Assembly (NCBI GenBank): GCA_900318375.1
Contig: ONKG01000003.1
Coordinates: forward strand, 1 to 64,000
Direction: 5' to 3'
Origin: an uncultured Lachnospiraceae bacterium
GTDB taxonomy: Bacteria; Bacillota; Clostridia; Lachnospirales; Lachnospiraceae
Length of the DNA stretch: 64,000 bases
Positions 1-9,481 of this stretch are shown piece by piece. The notes below the pieces were generated by a model. That model made no database searches, had not been told where the DNA came from, and was given only the letters and a program-made list of their open reading frames with translations. Position numbers and translations under genes: made by a program. Position 1 is the first letter of the stretch. Each line of letters begins with the position of its first letter.

Positions 1-1506
1 GTAAAGCTTAAAAAGCTGCATGGGGCCGAGATCCGGAAAAAGGACTCTGAGATCGGCCGCCTCAAAAAAGAACTGGCTTCGGCAAATGCCCGCATCATCA
101 CCAACCGTAACCATTTCATGGAAGCCATGGAGGATGTCCTGAAGGAAAAGGAAGACCTCCGGCTTGAGATGGAACGCAAACTCAAAAAGGAACAGGAACA
201 CAGACACAAGGCGGAGGCCAGGATCGACGAAGTCATGGACCGGCTCAGCCGCAAGCAGGAGAAACTGGATGAGGCATATGCACGGATCGAAGAACTTGAA
301 GGGCAGATCACGAAGCTTACTGCCCAGGTCAACTGCAGCTATGAGAATTCGTCCAAACCTTCTTCCCAGTGCCCGAACCACAAAAAGATCGAAAACAGCC
401 GCGAAAAGTCTGACAGACCCAGGGGAGCCCAGCCCGGCCATAAGGGACACACTGCGAAACTCCAGGAGCCTACAGAAGAAGACATCTGGATCCCTGACCC
501 GGAGGAATTTACACAAAATCCTGACCAGTACAAGCCAACGGGCGACTATGTTTATCACCAGGTCGTCGGTCTGCGGATGGAACTCGTAGTACAGCAGTAC
601 TGCGCCAATCTGTTCCTCAACAGGAAGACAAGGCAGTATGTACATGCCCCCTTCCCTGAATGGGCCGCCAATGACGTGAATTACGACGGCACCGTGAAGG
701 CGCTTGCTTTCATCCTCAACAACTATTGCAACGTCTCCATCGACAAGACCAGGGATCTTCTGTCGGAGATCACCGGCGGGAAACTCACCATCTCCAAAGG
801 GATGATCAACAGCCTCGCCCGCGAATTCTCCAGCAGATCCAGTGGGGAAAGAGACGAACTGTTTGACAGGCTCGTGAAGTCTTATGCGCTGCATACGGAT
901 TTCACTACCGCAAAGGTAAACGGCAGCAACGTCCATGTGCACCTGTGCGGGAATGAAGACGGAGATATCCTCATCCAGGCCAGAGAGCACAAAGGACACG
1001 AAGGGATCAGGGGAACACCGGTCGAGCACTTCCTGAACACCCTTGTCCACGACCATGACCGCACCCTTTATAACTATGGGAGCAGTCATCAGGAATGCCT
1101 GTCGCATGTCCTCCGCTACCTTCTGGCCAGCGTCCAGAATGAGACAGATCTCACCTGGGCCGGAAAAATGCGGGAACTTCTCCGCGAGTCCATCCACTAC
1201 AGGAAATGCCTCGAACCGGGGACAGAACCTGGACCTGATACCGTTGCTGATTTTGAGAGAAGGTATCAGGAGATCCTTGATCTCGCGGAAAACGAGTACA
1301 AAGACTACCCTCCGACGAAGTATTACAGAGACGGGTACAACCTCTATAAAAGGATGCGCGAATACAAAGACAGCCACCTGCTCTTTCTGCACGATATCAG
1401 GATCCCCTATGATAATAATCTCGCGATTCTCCTTACCTATTCAAAGGAGTCCGGAAATATGTTTGAATCGGCCACCGAAGTATTTAACAGAAACAAGCCT
1501 GCATAG
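1..1506 (+). mobile_element. IS66-family transposase (TnpC-like), 5' cut by window edge, probably decayed
   Basis: The frame is open from base 1, so the N-terminus lies outside the window. The visible part begins with a long charged coiled coil. It is followed by the IS66 signature SSKPSSQCPNHKK with PRGAQPGHKGH, and then a DDE-type core (HTDFT near 895, HDHDRTLYNY with HQECLSHVLRYL near 1050-1125). The C-terminus reads YDNN, but the usual acidic residue right after DNN (NNxxER in the family) is absent and only about 30 residues follow, where IS66 proteins normally continue further. I infer a frameshifted or truncated, probably inactive copy. No terminal inverted repeats or target duplication can be seen. 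No other IS66 gene (tnpA, tnpB) is in the window. Confidence 0.8.
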
Positions 1507-1528
1507 CTGGGCTGCAGGTAACATCAGT

Positions 1529-1560
1529 CTTTTGCCGGCTGGCGAGCCAGTCGGCAAAAG
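1529..1560. terminator. Hairpin after the IS66 transposase
   Basis: Two 14-nt arms (CTTTTGCCGGCTGG and CCAGTCGGCAAAAG) around a 4-nt loop pair with a single G-U. A run of A follows on the plus strand, so any terminator role is uncertain; it may instead be part of the element end. Confidence 0.45.
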
Positions 1561-1698
1561 AAAACCATAAAGTCAACTATAGGAACTGACGCAGGTTTAC
1601 GCCTTCAGGGCAGCAGGGGCGATTTAGCCGCTGCTGCCCACAGGGGAGGTTGCGGATTTCTATTTTGATTTTTCAGTAAGGCCTGAACAGTAACCTCC

Positions 1699-1771
1699 GG
1701 CATGCGTGACTTTTCTCCCGCTGCGGCCTTCGGTCGCTTCGCTCCATCTACCGCGGTGGTGATCTTTTGCC
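1699..1771 (+). repeat. Dispersed ~70-bp repeat, copy 1
   Basis: The segment starts GGCATGCGTGAC, contains TTCGGTCGCTTCGCTCC, and ends in GTGGTGATCTTT. The same ordered blocks recur at 18007-18075 and, degenerate, on both sides of it, more than 16 kb away. The repeat is non-coding in both places and lies downstream of a gene in both. Confidence 0.6.
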
Positions 1772-1793
1772 CTTGGAACACTTCTGTCGCTTT

Positions 1794-1826
1794 GCAAAAA
1801 CGGGGCGGAAAAATCCGCCCCGTTTA
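1794..1826 (-). terminator. Rho-independent terminator of the rib operon
   Basis: A perfect 12-bp GC-rich stem (arms 1798-1809 and 1814-1825) is followed on the minus strand by TTTTT. It lies about 110 bp beyond the ribH stop codon, so it ends the riboflavin transcript. Confidence 0.8.
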
Positions 1827-1937
1827 CTAATTCTAACTATATTTTAAAGTGATGATTGGCGCTTGAGAAATGAGCCATGCACGGACAAATCAGTACACAG
1901 GCACACCGGGCCTGTTCGTAAGTGACAGGGTTTCGAT

Positions 1938-2405
1938 TTAAGCCTCCATCGTACGGATCAGATTTACCATCTCAATAGCGCCCAGAGCGCAGTCATAGCC
2001 CTTATTGCCCGCCTTGGTACCGGCGCGCTCAATGGCCTGCTCAATATTCTCGGTCGTGACAATGCCGAACATGACCGGCACACCGCTCTCCATGGAAGCA
2101 GCCGCAACGCCCTTGGAGACTTCGTTGCAGACATAATCATAGTGACTGGTTGAACCGCGGATTACAGCGCCCAGAGCGATCACAGCATCATATTTACCGC
2201 TTTTTGCCATCTTCTTAGCGATCAGCGGAATCTCAAAAGCTCCCGGTACCCATGCTACGTCAACATCGTCCTCATTCATTCCGTGACGAACCAGGCCATC
2301 CATGGCTCCGCCCAGAAGCTTGGAAGTGATAAACTCATTAAAACGGGCTACCACGATACCGATTTTGACTCCCTCTGCTACCATTTTTCCTTCGAGTATT
2401 CTCAT
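1938..2405 (-). CDS. ribH: 6,7-dimethyl-8-ribityllumazine synthase
   Basis: This 155-residue enzyme condenses the RibD product and the RibBA butanone phosphate into lumazine, the penultimate riboflavin step, and normally forms icosahedral or pentameric shells in the cytoplasm. It shows the family blocks [49 protein letters not shown] and [16 protein letters not shown]. The start at 2405 is chosen over an upstream ATG at 2477 because AAGGAGA sits 8 nt ahead of it and the length then matches the family. It is the last gene of the rib operon, about 106 bp after ribBA and before a terminator. Confidence 0.95.
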   Translation of the reverse strand: MRILEGKMVAEGVKIGIVVARFNEFITSKLLGGAMDGLVRHGMNEDDVDVAWVPGAFEIPLIAKKMAKSGKYDAVIALGAVIRGSTSHYDYVCNEVSKGVAAASMESGVPVMFGIVTTENIEQAIERAGTKAGNKGYDCALGAIEMVNLIRTMEA

Positions 2406-2511
2406 TTTGTATTTCTCCTTTTTATTAAAAATTATGATTCCTGTACAATACTTCTCGTATATATGCTTCCTGTACAAATGATATCTGCATTGTTTACAAC
2501 AACTCTCATAC

Positions 2512-3711
2512 TCAATATTTCAGCATATGTCCCATTCGTGTCTGTTTGGTCTTGAGGTAGAAAGCATCGTAGGGATTGGCTTCAATCTGAATCGGAACAC
2601 GCTCGGTGATCTCCAGGCCGAATTCCTCGAGCTGGTAGACCTTGTCAGGATTATTGGTCAGGATGCGCATAGTCTTGACACCGAGCTCGCGCAGAATCTG
2701 CGCACCGATGAAGTACTCGCGTTCATCGCCGGCAAAGCCCAGTGCCAGATTGGCATCAAGTGTATCCAGTCCCTTCTCCTGCAATTCATAGGCGCGAAGT
2801 TTGTTGATCAGACCGATTCCGCGGCCTTCCTGACGCATATAGAGGACAATGCCGCGGCCTTCTTTTTCAATACGGGTCATGGCGGAAGCAAGCTGCTGTC
2901 CGCAGTCGCAGCGGAGGGATCCGAAGGTATCGCCGGTCAGGCACTCGGAGTGGACACGGCAGAGGATGTCTTTTCCGTCGCCGATTTCTCCCTTGACCAG
3001 GGCGATGTGATGCTCTCCGTTCAGGCGGTTGACAAAACCGTAGGCACGGAAATCCCCGTATTTGGTGGGCAGATTGACTTCCGCCATCTTGTCCACGAGG
3101 TGATCATGGCACTTGCGATAGTTCTGGAGCTCCTTGATGCTCATGAAGGTGATGCCCCATTTCTCTGCCAGCTGTTTGAGCTCTGTGGTCCGCATCATTG
3201 TGCCGTCCTCGCGCATGATCTCACAGCACAGTCCGCAGGGGCGAAGTCCCGCCAGGCGGCACAGATCCACAGTCGCCTCAGTGTGGCCGTCGCGCTCGAG
3301 AACACCGTTGGGCTTTGCCAGCAGAGGGAACATGTGACCCGGCCTGCGGAAATCTCCCGGCTTGGCGTCTTCCTGAACTACAGCCATGGCAGTCACGGAA
3401 CGCTCCTTTGCGGAAATACCGGTCGATGTGGAGGCATGATCAATGGAAATCGTAAATGCTGTCTCATGATTATCTGTATTTGAGCTTACCATCTGCGGAA
3501 TCTGAAGACGTTTGACATATTCCTCTGACATGGGCATGCAGATCAGACCCTTGCCGTGCGTCGCCATGAAATTAATATTTTCCGTGGTCGCAAATTCCGC
3601 CGCACAGATAAAATCTCCCTCATTTTCGCGGTCCGGGTCATCCACGACCAGGATGATCTTGCCGTCACGAAGATCCTGCATTGCCTGTTTTACTGCCTGA
3701 AACTGATCCAT
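2512..3711 (-). CDS. ribBA: Bifunctional DHBP synthase / GTP cyclohydrolase II
   Basis: The protein supplies both entry branches of riboflavin synthesis. The N-terminal half (about residues 1-200) makes 3,4-dihydroxy-2-butanone 4-phosphate from ribulose 5-phosphate and shows [11 protein letters not shown] and [11 protein letters not shown]. The C-terminal half opens the GTP ring and shows the zinc-binding block [21 protein letters not shown] plus [11 protein letters not shown]. Both active sites look intact in this 399-residue protein. The ATG at 3711 follows GAAAGGAA and is preferred to an upstream ATG 7 codons earlier. It sits between ribE and ribH in the FMN-riboswitch operon. Confidence 0.95.
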   Translation of the reverse strand: MDQFQAVKQAMQDLRDGKIILVVDDPDRENEGDFICAAEFATTENINFMATHGKGLICMPMSEEYVKRLQIPQMVSSNTDNHETAFTISIDHASTSTGISAKERSVTAMAVVQEDAKPGDFRRPGHMFPLLAKPNGVLERDGHTEATVDLCRLAGLRPCGLCCEIMREDGTMMRTTELKQLAEKWGITFMSIKELQNYRKCHDHLVDKMAEVNLPTKYGDFRAYGFVNRLNGEHHIALVKGEIGDGKDILCRVHSECLTGDTFGSLRCDCGQQLASAMTRIEKEGRGIVLYMRQEGRGIGLINKLRAYELQEKGLDTLDANLALGFAGDEREYFIGAQILRELGVKTMRILTNNPDKVYQLEEFGLEITERVPIQIEANPYDAFYLKTKQTRMGHMLKY

Positions 3712-3880
3712 GATATGTTCCTTTCTCTGCAATTATTTTCTGTTATTCTTTTCTGCAAATATTTCTCAGCAATTGTTGTCTGCTGTAATAATCTGTTGGT
3801 AAAATCTGTTTTTAAAAAATGTTGCAAAATTTGTTGCAAAACTTGATATATATTGATGTATATATTTGTTGTATAAATAG

Positions 3881-4576
3881 TCAGAAACCGTTTTTCATCA
3901 GAAATTCCCGGGTGATACCGCCGGAGGATTTCTTTTCGGGAGCTCCCGGTCCGGCTGCGCCAGCCGCGCCTTCTCCCGGCAGGGGCGCTCCCGCATACAG
4001 GAGCTTTTCGACGTATTTCCCGATGATATCTGTCTCAAGATTGACGGGGTCTCCCTTTTTGCGGTCCTGCAGTACGGTTTGTGCGACGGTATGCGGAATC
4101 GCAGAGATCGAAAACGTAGTCTCCCCCACATTTGCGACGGTCAGGCTGATGCCGTCCACGGTGATGGAGCCTTTCTCAACGATATAGCGGAGGACTCCGG
4201 AATCCGCCCTGAAGGTGTACCAGATGGCATTGTCATCTCGCCGCAGCTCTGTAATGATTCCGACGCCGTCCACATGGCCGGCTACAATATGTCCGCCGAA
4301 TCTTCCGTCTGCCGCCATAGCTCTTTCCAGATTCACGCGCACACCGGGCGCAAGACGGGAAAAAGCCGTCCGTCGAAGTGTCTCATGCATGACATCCGCG
4401 GTAAAAGTCCCCCCTCCCAGAGAAGTGACCGTCAGGCAGATTCCGTTGACCGCAATACTGTCACCGATCTTTGCGTCTTCCAGTACCTTTTCTGCCGCTA
4501 TGGTCAGTACCGCAGAGGCGCGGCCTTTTTTAATCTGGCGGATGGTTCCCATCTCTTCCACAATTCCTGTAAACAT
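3881..4576 (-). CDS. ribE: Riboflavin synthase, alpha subunit
   Basis: The enzyme dismutates two lumazine molecules to riboflavin. It shows two lumazine-binding repeats: MFTGIVEEMGTI, DSIAVNGICLTV and GHIVAGHVDG, then YIVEKGSITVDGISLTVA. At 231 residues it is longer than the usual 200-215; the surplus is a Gly/Ala/Pro-rich stretch before the typical C-terminal GITREFLMKNGF, which looks like a local repeat expansion. The ATG at 4576 follows AAGGAAG and begins with the canonical MFTGIV; a GTG six codons upstream is less likely. It is the second gene of the rib operon. Confidence 0.94.
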   Translation of the reverse strand: MFTGIVEEMGTIRQIKKGRASAVLTIAAEKVLEDAKIGDSIAVNGICLTVTSLGGGTFTADVMHETLRRTAFSRLAPGVRVNLERAMAADGRFGGHIVAGHVDGVGIITELRRDDNAIWYTFRADSGVLRYIVEKGSITVDGISLTVANVGETTFSISAIPHTVAQTVLQDRKKGDPVNLETDIIGKYVEKLLYAGAPLPGEGAAGAAGPGAPEKKSSGGITREFLMKNGF

Positions 4577-4662
4577 CTGCTTATCTTCCTTCACAAGTGT
4601 GCTGTCATCAAGACTGCCGCGTTTTTTCCTTTACATGTGTGCTGCCTTTAAGACGCCGCGTT

Positions 4663-5799
4663 TTATGTTTCTTCTGTGCCCTTTTCAGGAGTACCCTCGA
4701 TGAGGAAATCCTCCCCCAGACGGGTGACAGTGGTATTTTTCAGATGTACTGCCAAGGGAGGCGCCGAAACTCCCTGCCCTTCCACCGGCGTCTTCGCGTC
4801 ACGGCCTCCGAAGAGTTTCGGAGAAACATAGGCCATGACCCGGTTGACAATTCCGCTCTCGAGAGCAGACCAGTTGAGTGTCCCTCCGCCTTCGAGGAGG
4901 ATGCTGTCGATCTTCTCACTGCCCAGCTTTTTCATAAGCTCCCGCAGATCGATCGTTCCCGACTCTGTCTTTGCCGTCTGCAGGATACGGCATCCTTTTT
5001 CCTCATAGCTGCGGATGAGGTCTGCGTCCTCCGAAGCTGTGGCGATGATTGTGGGGACCTCCGCTGCTGTATTGACTATTTTTGAAGTCAGCGGCGTGCG
5101 CAGATGCGTGTCGCAGATGATGCGCACAGGGGTCCTTGCTCCGGGAATACGGCAGGTGAGAAGCGGGTCATCCGCCAATACCGTGCCGACTCCGGCCATA
5201 ATGCCATAGAGCTTTCCGCGCAGTTCCTGGACATGAGCTCTCGCCGTTTCACCGGTGATCCACTGGGATTTTCCGGTATAGGCAGCGATCTTGCCGTCCA
5301 GAGTCATTGCGTATTTCATGACCACATAAGGTGTGTTGGTCTGGATATAGTGAAAAAAGATTTCGTTGATCGCATTACACTCTTCCCTGAGGACGCCTTC
5401 TGTCACTTCCACCCCATGTTCGCGCAGAATCCGGATGCCTTTTCCTGCCACAATCGGATTCGGGTCGCCGCTGCCCACGACGACACGCCGGATGCCGGCT
5501 TCAAGGATCGCGTCTGTACAAGGGGGCTGTCTTCCATGATGGCAGCAGGGTTCCAGAGTCACATACATGGTAGCCCCGTCCGGAGACTCCGTACAGTGTT
5601 TGAGTGCATTGCGCTCCGCATGCAGCTCGCCGTATCTCTCATGATATCCTTCGGCAATCACTGTCCCGTCATCCCTGACGATCACAGCGCCGACCACCGG
5701 GTTGGGTGACACCCATCCGCGGCCTTTTTCGGCAAGCTCCAGCGCCAGACGCATAAACTTTTCATCAGTCAGACGATCATTTTCTCTTCCTTTTTCCAC
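4663..5799 (-). CDS. ribD: Bifunctional diaminohydroxyphosphoribosylaminopyrimidine deaminase / reductase
   Basis: RibD performs the second and third steps after GTP ring opening: deamination of the pyrimidine, then NADPH reduction of the ribose. The N-terminal deaminase shows the zinc motif HAERNAL with PCCHHGRQPPCTDAI. The reductase part shows YVVMKYAMTLDGKIA, TPVRIICD and LLEGGGTLNWSAL. Length (378) fits the family. The start is a GTG at 5799 preceded by AGAGGT; an internal ATG (MRLALELAEKG) at 5754 is possible. It is the first gene of the operon, about 430 bp downstream of the riboswitch. Confidence 0.93.
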   Translation of the reverse strand: MEKGRENDRLTDEKFMRLALELAEKGRGWVSPNPVVGAVIVRDDGTVIAEGYHERYGELHAERNALKHCTESPDGATMYVTLEPCCHHGRQPPCTDAILEAGIRRVVVGSGDPNPIVAGKGIRILREHGVEVTEGVLREECNAINEIFFHYIQTNTPYVVMKYAMTLDGKIAAYTGKSQWITGETARAHVQELRGKLYGIMAGVGTVLADDPLLTCRIPGARTPVRIICDTHLRTPLTSKIVNTAAEVPTIIATASEDADLIRSYEEKGCRILQTAKTESGTIDLRELMKKLGSEKIDSILLEGGGTLNWSALESGIVNRVMAYVSPKLFGGRDAKTPVEGQGVSAPPLAVHLKNTTVTRLGEDFLIEGTPEKGTEET

Positions 5800-5944
5800 T
5801 ATAGTTACCTCTCATATCGGGGAAGCATTCATCAGGCGGGCTTGATCAACTTTATCTATAGGATAGACACGGCCTTGCCGCCCTCTGCCCCCGGCCTGTC
5901 CGTGTCAGCCGTAAGGCGGAAATTTTCATTACACGGAACAAGTC

Positions 5945-5990
5945 ATAAAAACAGCTGCCCCGGTCTGCTCAATCACAGTCCAGGGCAGCT
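5945..5990 (-). terminator. Second leader terminator upstream of ribD
   Basis: The 11-nt arms AGCTGCCCTGG and CCGGGGCAGCT pair with one G-U and are followed on the minus strand by GTTTTTAT. It lies between the riboswitch-proximal terminator and ribD. Confidence 0.65.
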
Positions 5991-6075
5991 CTTTACAAGT
6001 CTAACATCCAAAGGCATTAAAGAAAGCTTTCAAAAAAGCATTTAAAAGCATTTAAAAAACATTAAAGAAAGCATT

Positions 6076-6120
6076 CAAAAAAGCAAGAAAGCTCCGGAAC
6101 AAATCATCTGTTCCAGAGCT
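6076..6120 (-). terminator. FMN riboswitch expression-platform terminator
   Basis: On the minus strand, AGCTCTGGAACA pairs with TGTTCCGGAGCT (one G-U) and is followed by TTCTTGCTTTTTT. It is the first terminator downstream of the aptamer and so the likely FMN-dependent attenuator. Confidence 0.75.
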
Positions 6121-6227
6121 CTTTTTACGATGTAAAAGGGACAGAAAAACAGCTTTGCAGAACACATAAACTGTCCTGCCGCATGCATCTTCCAAAGATA
6201 CATGGACTCTTTCCGCGCCTTCTCAAA

Positions 6228-6334
6228 CCTTCTTCCATCCAGACTATACTGTCGGCTTCGGAGTTTCACCGAATCATGCCTTGCGGCTCGTGGGCTTTAC
6301 CACCGGTAGGGACTTGCACCCTGCCCTGAAGATT
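6228..6334 (-). promoter_or_regulatory. FMN riboswitch (RFN element)
   Basis: Read on the minus strand, the element shows the conserved RFN blocks in order: CTTCAGGGCAGGGTG, CCTACCGGTGGTAAAGCCC, CGAGCCGC, GATTCGGTGAAACTCCGAAG, CCGACAGT and AGTCTGGATGGAAGAAG. The RFN class binds FMN and shuts off riboflavin genes. Two terminators and ribD follow, so transcriptional attenuation is the expected mechanism. Confidence 0.95.
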
Positions 6335-6357
6335 TAATTATTCAATTCATAGCAAAT

Positions 6358-6386
6358 ATCATACTTCTATACTTTAACACTGTCAA
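6358..6386 (-). promoter_or_regulatory. Sigma-A promoter of the rib operon
   Basis: On the minus strand TTGACA (6386-6381) and TATGAT (6363-6358) are separated by 17 nt. Transcription would start about 15 nt before the FMN aptamer. Confidence 0.85.
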
Positions 6387-6407
6387 GCGAAAGCATACAA
6401 AAAGCTG

Positions 6408-7331
6408 TTATTGTACCTCGACAAGTTCAATCCGGAAGTTCAGCTCTTTTCCGGCCATCTCATGGTTGGCATCCAGTGTGATATTGACATCATCCTTTTC
6501 TGTGACTGTGACAGGGAAAGGCTGTCCCATCATGTCGCGCAGATAGACACGCTCGCCGACATTGAGATTTTCAGAGCCGGGCAGCCGGGCGATCTCGATG
6601 GTGATGATCCGCTCGGGATCGGGCATGCCGTAGGCTTCCTCGGGCATGAGGTGAATATCCACAGCCTGGCCGACTTCCATATCCGCGACCGCCTGGTCAA
6701 ATCCTGTGATCATCATACCTGCGCCGCAGATGAATTCCAGGGGCTCGCCGCGGTCATAGGAGGAGTCGAACTTCGTGCCGTCATTAAATGTACCCGTGTA
6801 GTGTACTTTGACGTTTTTGCCGGCATTTTTCCCTTCCAGAATGATCTGGGGCGCACCGCCGCCGCAGCATCCGCCGCAGCCGCCGCTTTCGCAGCCGCCC
6901 TCTTCGCCATCACCGCAGCAGCCCTCGCCGCATCCTTCTTCACCGCAGCCGCCTTCCTGGCCCTCACCGTGATGGCCGCACTCGTGGCCTTCGCCGTGGT
7001 GATGATGGTCGCAATTGGCGCCGGAAGAGGCCAGCTCTCCGCGGAGATAGGACTCGACCGCCTGGTCTGCATCACCTTCCGCGCCTGCCACGACAGTGAT
7101 TCCGGCATTTGTCAGGGCGTTCAGGGCACCTCCGCCGAGCCCGCCGCAGATCAGGACTTCAATGGCCTTGTCCGCAAGGAGCCCTGCCAGAGCACCGTGA
7201 CCGATTCCATTGGATCCGACGATCTCACTGGCGATAATTCTGCCTTCCTGCACATCATAAACCTTGAACTGTTCGGTTCTTCCGAAGTGTTGGAAAATGT
7301 GACCATTCTCATAGGTTACTGCGATTCTCAT
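6408..7331 (-). CDS. NifX/NifB-like cofactor-binding domain fused to a SlyD-type FKBP prolyl isomerase
   Basis: Residues 1 to about 105 match the dinitrogenase Fe-Mo cofactor biosynthesis (NifX/NafY) fold: MRIAVTYENGHIFQHFGRTEQF, then VLICGGLGGGALNAL. A linker of about 50 residues is extremely rich in His, Cys and Gly (DHHHHGEGHECGHHGEG, then many GC/CC pairs). The rest is an FKBP domain with VHYTGTFNDGTKFDSSYDRGEPL and an insert-in-flap part like SlyD. The metal-rich linker suggests nickel, iron or Fe-S cofactor binding coupled to protein folding; that role is inferred. AAAGGAA precedes the ATG. It is the most upstream gene of its strand here, 80 bp after the next gene's stop. Confidence 0.85.
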   Translation of the reverse strand: MRIAVTYENGHIFQHFGRTEQFKVYDVQEGRIIASEIVGSNGIGHGALAGLLADKAIEVLICGGLGGGALNALTNAGITVVAGAEGDADQAVESYLRGELASSGANCDHHHHGEGHECGHHGEGQEGGCGEEGCGEGCCGDGEEGGCESGGCGGCCGGGAPQIILEGKNAGKNVKVHYTGTFNDGTKFDSSYDRGEPLEFICGAGMMITGFDQAVADMEVGQAVDIHLMPEEAYGMPDPERIITIEIARLPGSENLNVGERVYLRDMMGQPFPVTVTEKDDVNITLDANHEMAGKELNFRIELVEVQ

Positions 7332-7413
7332 GTGAATAATTGTTCCTTTCTAAACTATATGACTGTAACTATAAAGTATAAAGCTGAAAAAGCCGGCAGA
7401 AAACTGCGTGCAC

Positions 7414-7791
7414 TCAGGACAGCGGACCTCCGCATTTGGGACAGAAGTCAAAATCCTCTTCTGTCTGATATCCGCACGCCGGACAGCGTCTGACCATGCG
7501 TGCCCTCCTGCCGCTGCTGACGATCTGCAGATCCGCCGGTCCGATCTCGACTTTTTCTCCGCGGGCAATGCGGGCGCCGATCTCCGGATTCAGCTCATAG
7601 ACCGTCCCGCAGCAGGACATCTGCACGTAGTATTTTTTTCCCCACCGGAAACAGGGTATAAAAAAGAGCAGGAGCTGCGTAAATGTCATGAAGACCTGAT
7701 ATCTGCCATATTGTCCGCACTGACTGCAGATCACCAGCTGATCACTGGAAAGGTCTTTTCTCCCCTGGTTAATACCGATCATCAAAAACAT
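7414..7791 (-). CDS. Zinc-ribbon family protein
   Basis: This 125-residue protein opens with MFLMIGINQGRKDL, contains CSQCGQYGRYQVF and a short hydrophobic stretch (TQLLLFFIPCFRWGKKYYV), and ends with a second ribbon, CPACGYQTEEDFDFCPKCG. The opening resembles the zinc_ribbon_15 type of Firmicutes proteins. Two Cys4 sites are plausible (C22/C25 with later CC, and the C-terminal pair). No catalytic motif is visible and its function is unknown. GGGAAGAG lies 7 nt ahead of the ATG. It lies 34 bp downstream of... the FAH-family gene stop and may share its transcript. Confidence 0.75.
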   Translation of the reverse strand: MFLMIGINQGRKDLSSDQLVICSQCGQYGRYQVFMTFTQLLLFFIPCFRWGKKYYVQMSCCGTVYELNPEIGARIARGEKVEIGPADLQIVSSGRRARMVRRCPACGYQTEEDFDFCPKCGGPLS

Positions 7792-7824
7792 AACTGCTCT
7801 TCCCTTTCCGGAATCCCGGCTGCA

Positions 7825-8859
7825 TCAATCCGAGATTGTATTGGTCAATGTTCCGATGCCCTCGATCTCGCAGGTGACAGTGTCGCCGGCATGCAGGAAT
7901 TTCGGAGGATCAAAGCCCATTCCGACACCCTTGGGCGTGCCTGTGGAGATGATCGTGCCTGCGCGGAGTGTCATCCCTCTGGAGAGGTCCGCGATAATAT
8001 AATCGATGCCGAAGATCAGCATGTCTGTCATGCTGTCCTGACGCAGTTCTCCGTTTACCCTGCTGCTGATCTTCAGACGGGGCGGGAAGGAAAACTCATC
8101 CGCTGTCACAATGCAGGGGCCCATCGGCGTATACCCGTCCAGGCTCTTGCCCAGATACCATTGGGTGTGGCGTGTCTGGAGATTGCGGGCGCTGAAGTCA
8201 TTGAGGATCGTGTAGCCAAAAATGCATTCCGGAACTTCTTCCGGAGTGATATTTTTGACATCTTTTCCAATGATCACGGCAAGCTCCGCCTCGTAGTCCA
8301 GGGAATCCACCAGATCCGCATAAGCAGGCACCGGGTCCCCGTCAGCGGGAGACCGATTCACACGCTTGGCAAAATAGACCGGATAGCGGTCTCTTGCTGT
8401 AAAAGAATCTTTGGCATAAACAGCCGCTTCTTCCGCATGCTCGGTATAATTCAGCCCCAGACAGATCACGTCCTGAAGAGGAACGGGAATAGGGGACAGA
8501 ATCTTTGCCTGCGTGCCGACGGCAAGATAATCTGTGTCGACAGTCTCCTCTGAATCTTCCGTGAATCCTCCGGACGCTTCCATAGCCTCTGCCGCCGCGC
8601 GCAGCACTTCCATTTCCTGAGGATTATGCTCTGCAATGAGCGTGTTCATATCCGGATAGGAAATACCAGTGTTTGCGATGGGCAGGATCTTAGTCCCGTC
8701 TTTTGAAAGGATTCCGACCTCCTCTCCGAAAAAACTGAACAGCCCGTCGCCGGACTCCTGTCCCCGCATGGGCGCTCCGATTCCGAAAAGAGGCATGACA
8801 GGTGCCGATTCATCGAAGGCGCCGCTGTTACCCACTCGTTGAAATGTCACAAGTCTCAT
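7825..8859 (-). CDS. Fumarylacetoacetate hydrolase family protein
   Basis: The C-terminal two thirds are the FAH fold: VICLGLNYTEHAEE, the metal-binding region DYEAELAVIIGKDVKN, YTILNDFSARNLQ, WYLGKSLDGYTPMGPCIV and the closing STGTPKGVGMG. Members hydrolyse or decarboxylate acylpyruvates and related 2-oxo acids using a divalent metal; the substrate cannot be told from sequence. The start at 8859 (MRLVTF) follows AGGAGG at ideal distance and replaces a longer reading that starts 25 codons earlier. The gene stands alone downstream of a 600-bp repeat-containing region. Confidence 0.88.
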   Translation of the reverse strand: MRLVTFQRVGNSGAFDESAPVMPLFGIGAPMRGQESGDGLFSFFGEEVGILSKDGTKILPIANTGISYPDMNTLIAEHNPQEMEVLRAAAEAMEASGGFTEDSEETVDTDYLAVGTQAKILSPIPVPLQDVICLGLNYTEHAEEAAVYAKDSFTARDRYPVYFAKRVNRSPADGDPVPAYADLVDSLDYEAELAVIIGKDVKNITPEEVPECIFGYTILNDFSARNLQTRHTQWYLGKSLDGYTPMGPCIVTADEFSFPPRLKISSRVNGELRQDSMTDMLIFGIDYIIADLSRGMTLRAGTIISTGTPKGVGMGFDPPKFLHAGDTVTCEIEGIGTLTNTISD

Positions 8860-9122
8860 CTCTGTTCCTCCTGTAACGACAACTGCCGCCGTGTTTTTCC
8901 ATCCTGGCCGCAAAAACGGATCTTTGACATTCAAATCTCGCTTACGAGTTTCCTTTATACACGCGTATCACGCAGCTGAATTCAGCGGTATTACGCAATA
9001 AAGGAAAAAAGAATCTTATCTATCATAAACAATCCCGTCCCAAAGGTCAACAATTCTGTCTTGTACAGCCTGTATCATGTGCTGTCACCCTCATGTGCTG
9101 TCATGTACTGTCCGCCTGCTGT

Positions 9123-9240
9123 CATGTACTTAACGACTTAAAACTCATGTACTTTACGGCATGCACTTCCATGTGCTTAACGGCTTAAAGCTTATGTACT
9201 TTACGGCATACACTTCCATGTACTTAACGGCTTATACTTG
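9123..9240. repeat. Degenerate ~23-24-bp tandem repeats
   Basis: About five units of the form CATGTACTTAACGGCTTAAA or CATGTACTTTACGGCATACA alternate, giving a higher-order period of about 47 bp. The rest of 8860-9300 is AT-rich with no supported gene. No spacers of varying sequence are present, so this is not a CRISPR array. Confidence 0.7.
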
Positions 9241-9310
9241 ACGTGATATTGGTTCTATGATACGGTTTTGATCGCTCAATCACATATTTGCATTATATTG
9301 TACAGATGAT

Positions 9311-9434
9311 GTATCCGGAATGACAAAAGCAGACCGGATACGGATGTCGCTCTGGAGAATCTCATTTTGTTTTGAGTACCGAAGGTGCAAAGCAGCGGTT
9401 CCGCTGCCGAAACTCTCAGGTCAAAGGACAGGGT
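9311..9434 (+). promoter_or_regulatory. Glycine riboswitch (single aptamer with upstream stem)
   Basis: The plus strand reads GCTCTGGAGA, ACCGAAGGTGCAA, AACTCTCAGGTCAAAGGACAGGG, the conserved glycine aptamer blocks. A stem GTATCCGG/CCGGATAC at 9311-9341 precedes it, like the ghost-aptamer stem of singlet versions. Glycine riboswitches usually switch on glycine export or cleavage genes; here the regulated gene is an amino acid:Na+ symporter. Confidence 0.88.
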
Positions 9435-9481
9435 CATTATAAGAAAGTTATTTTTATCATGTCCAGAAACGAAAAAACACG

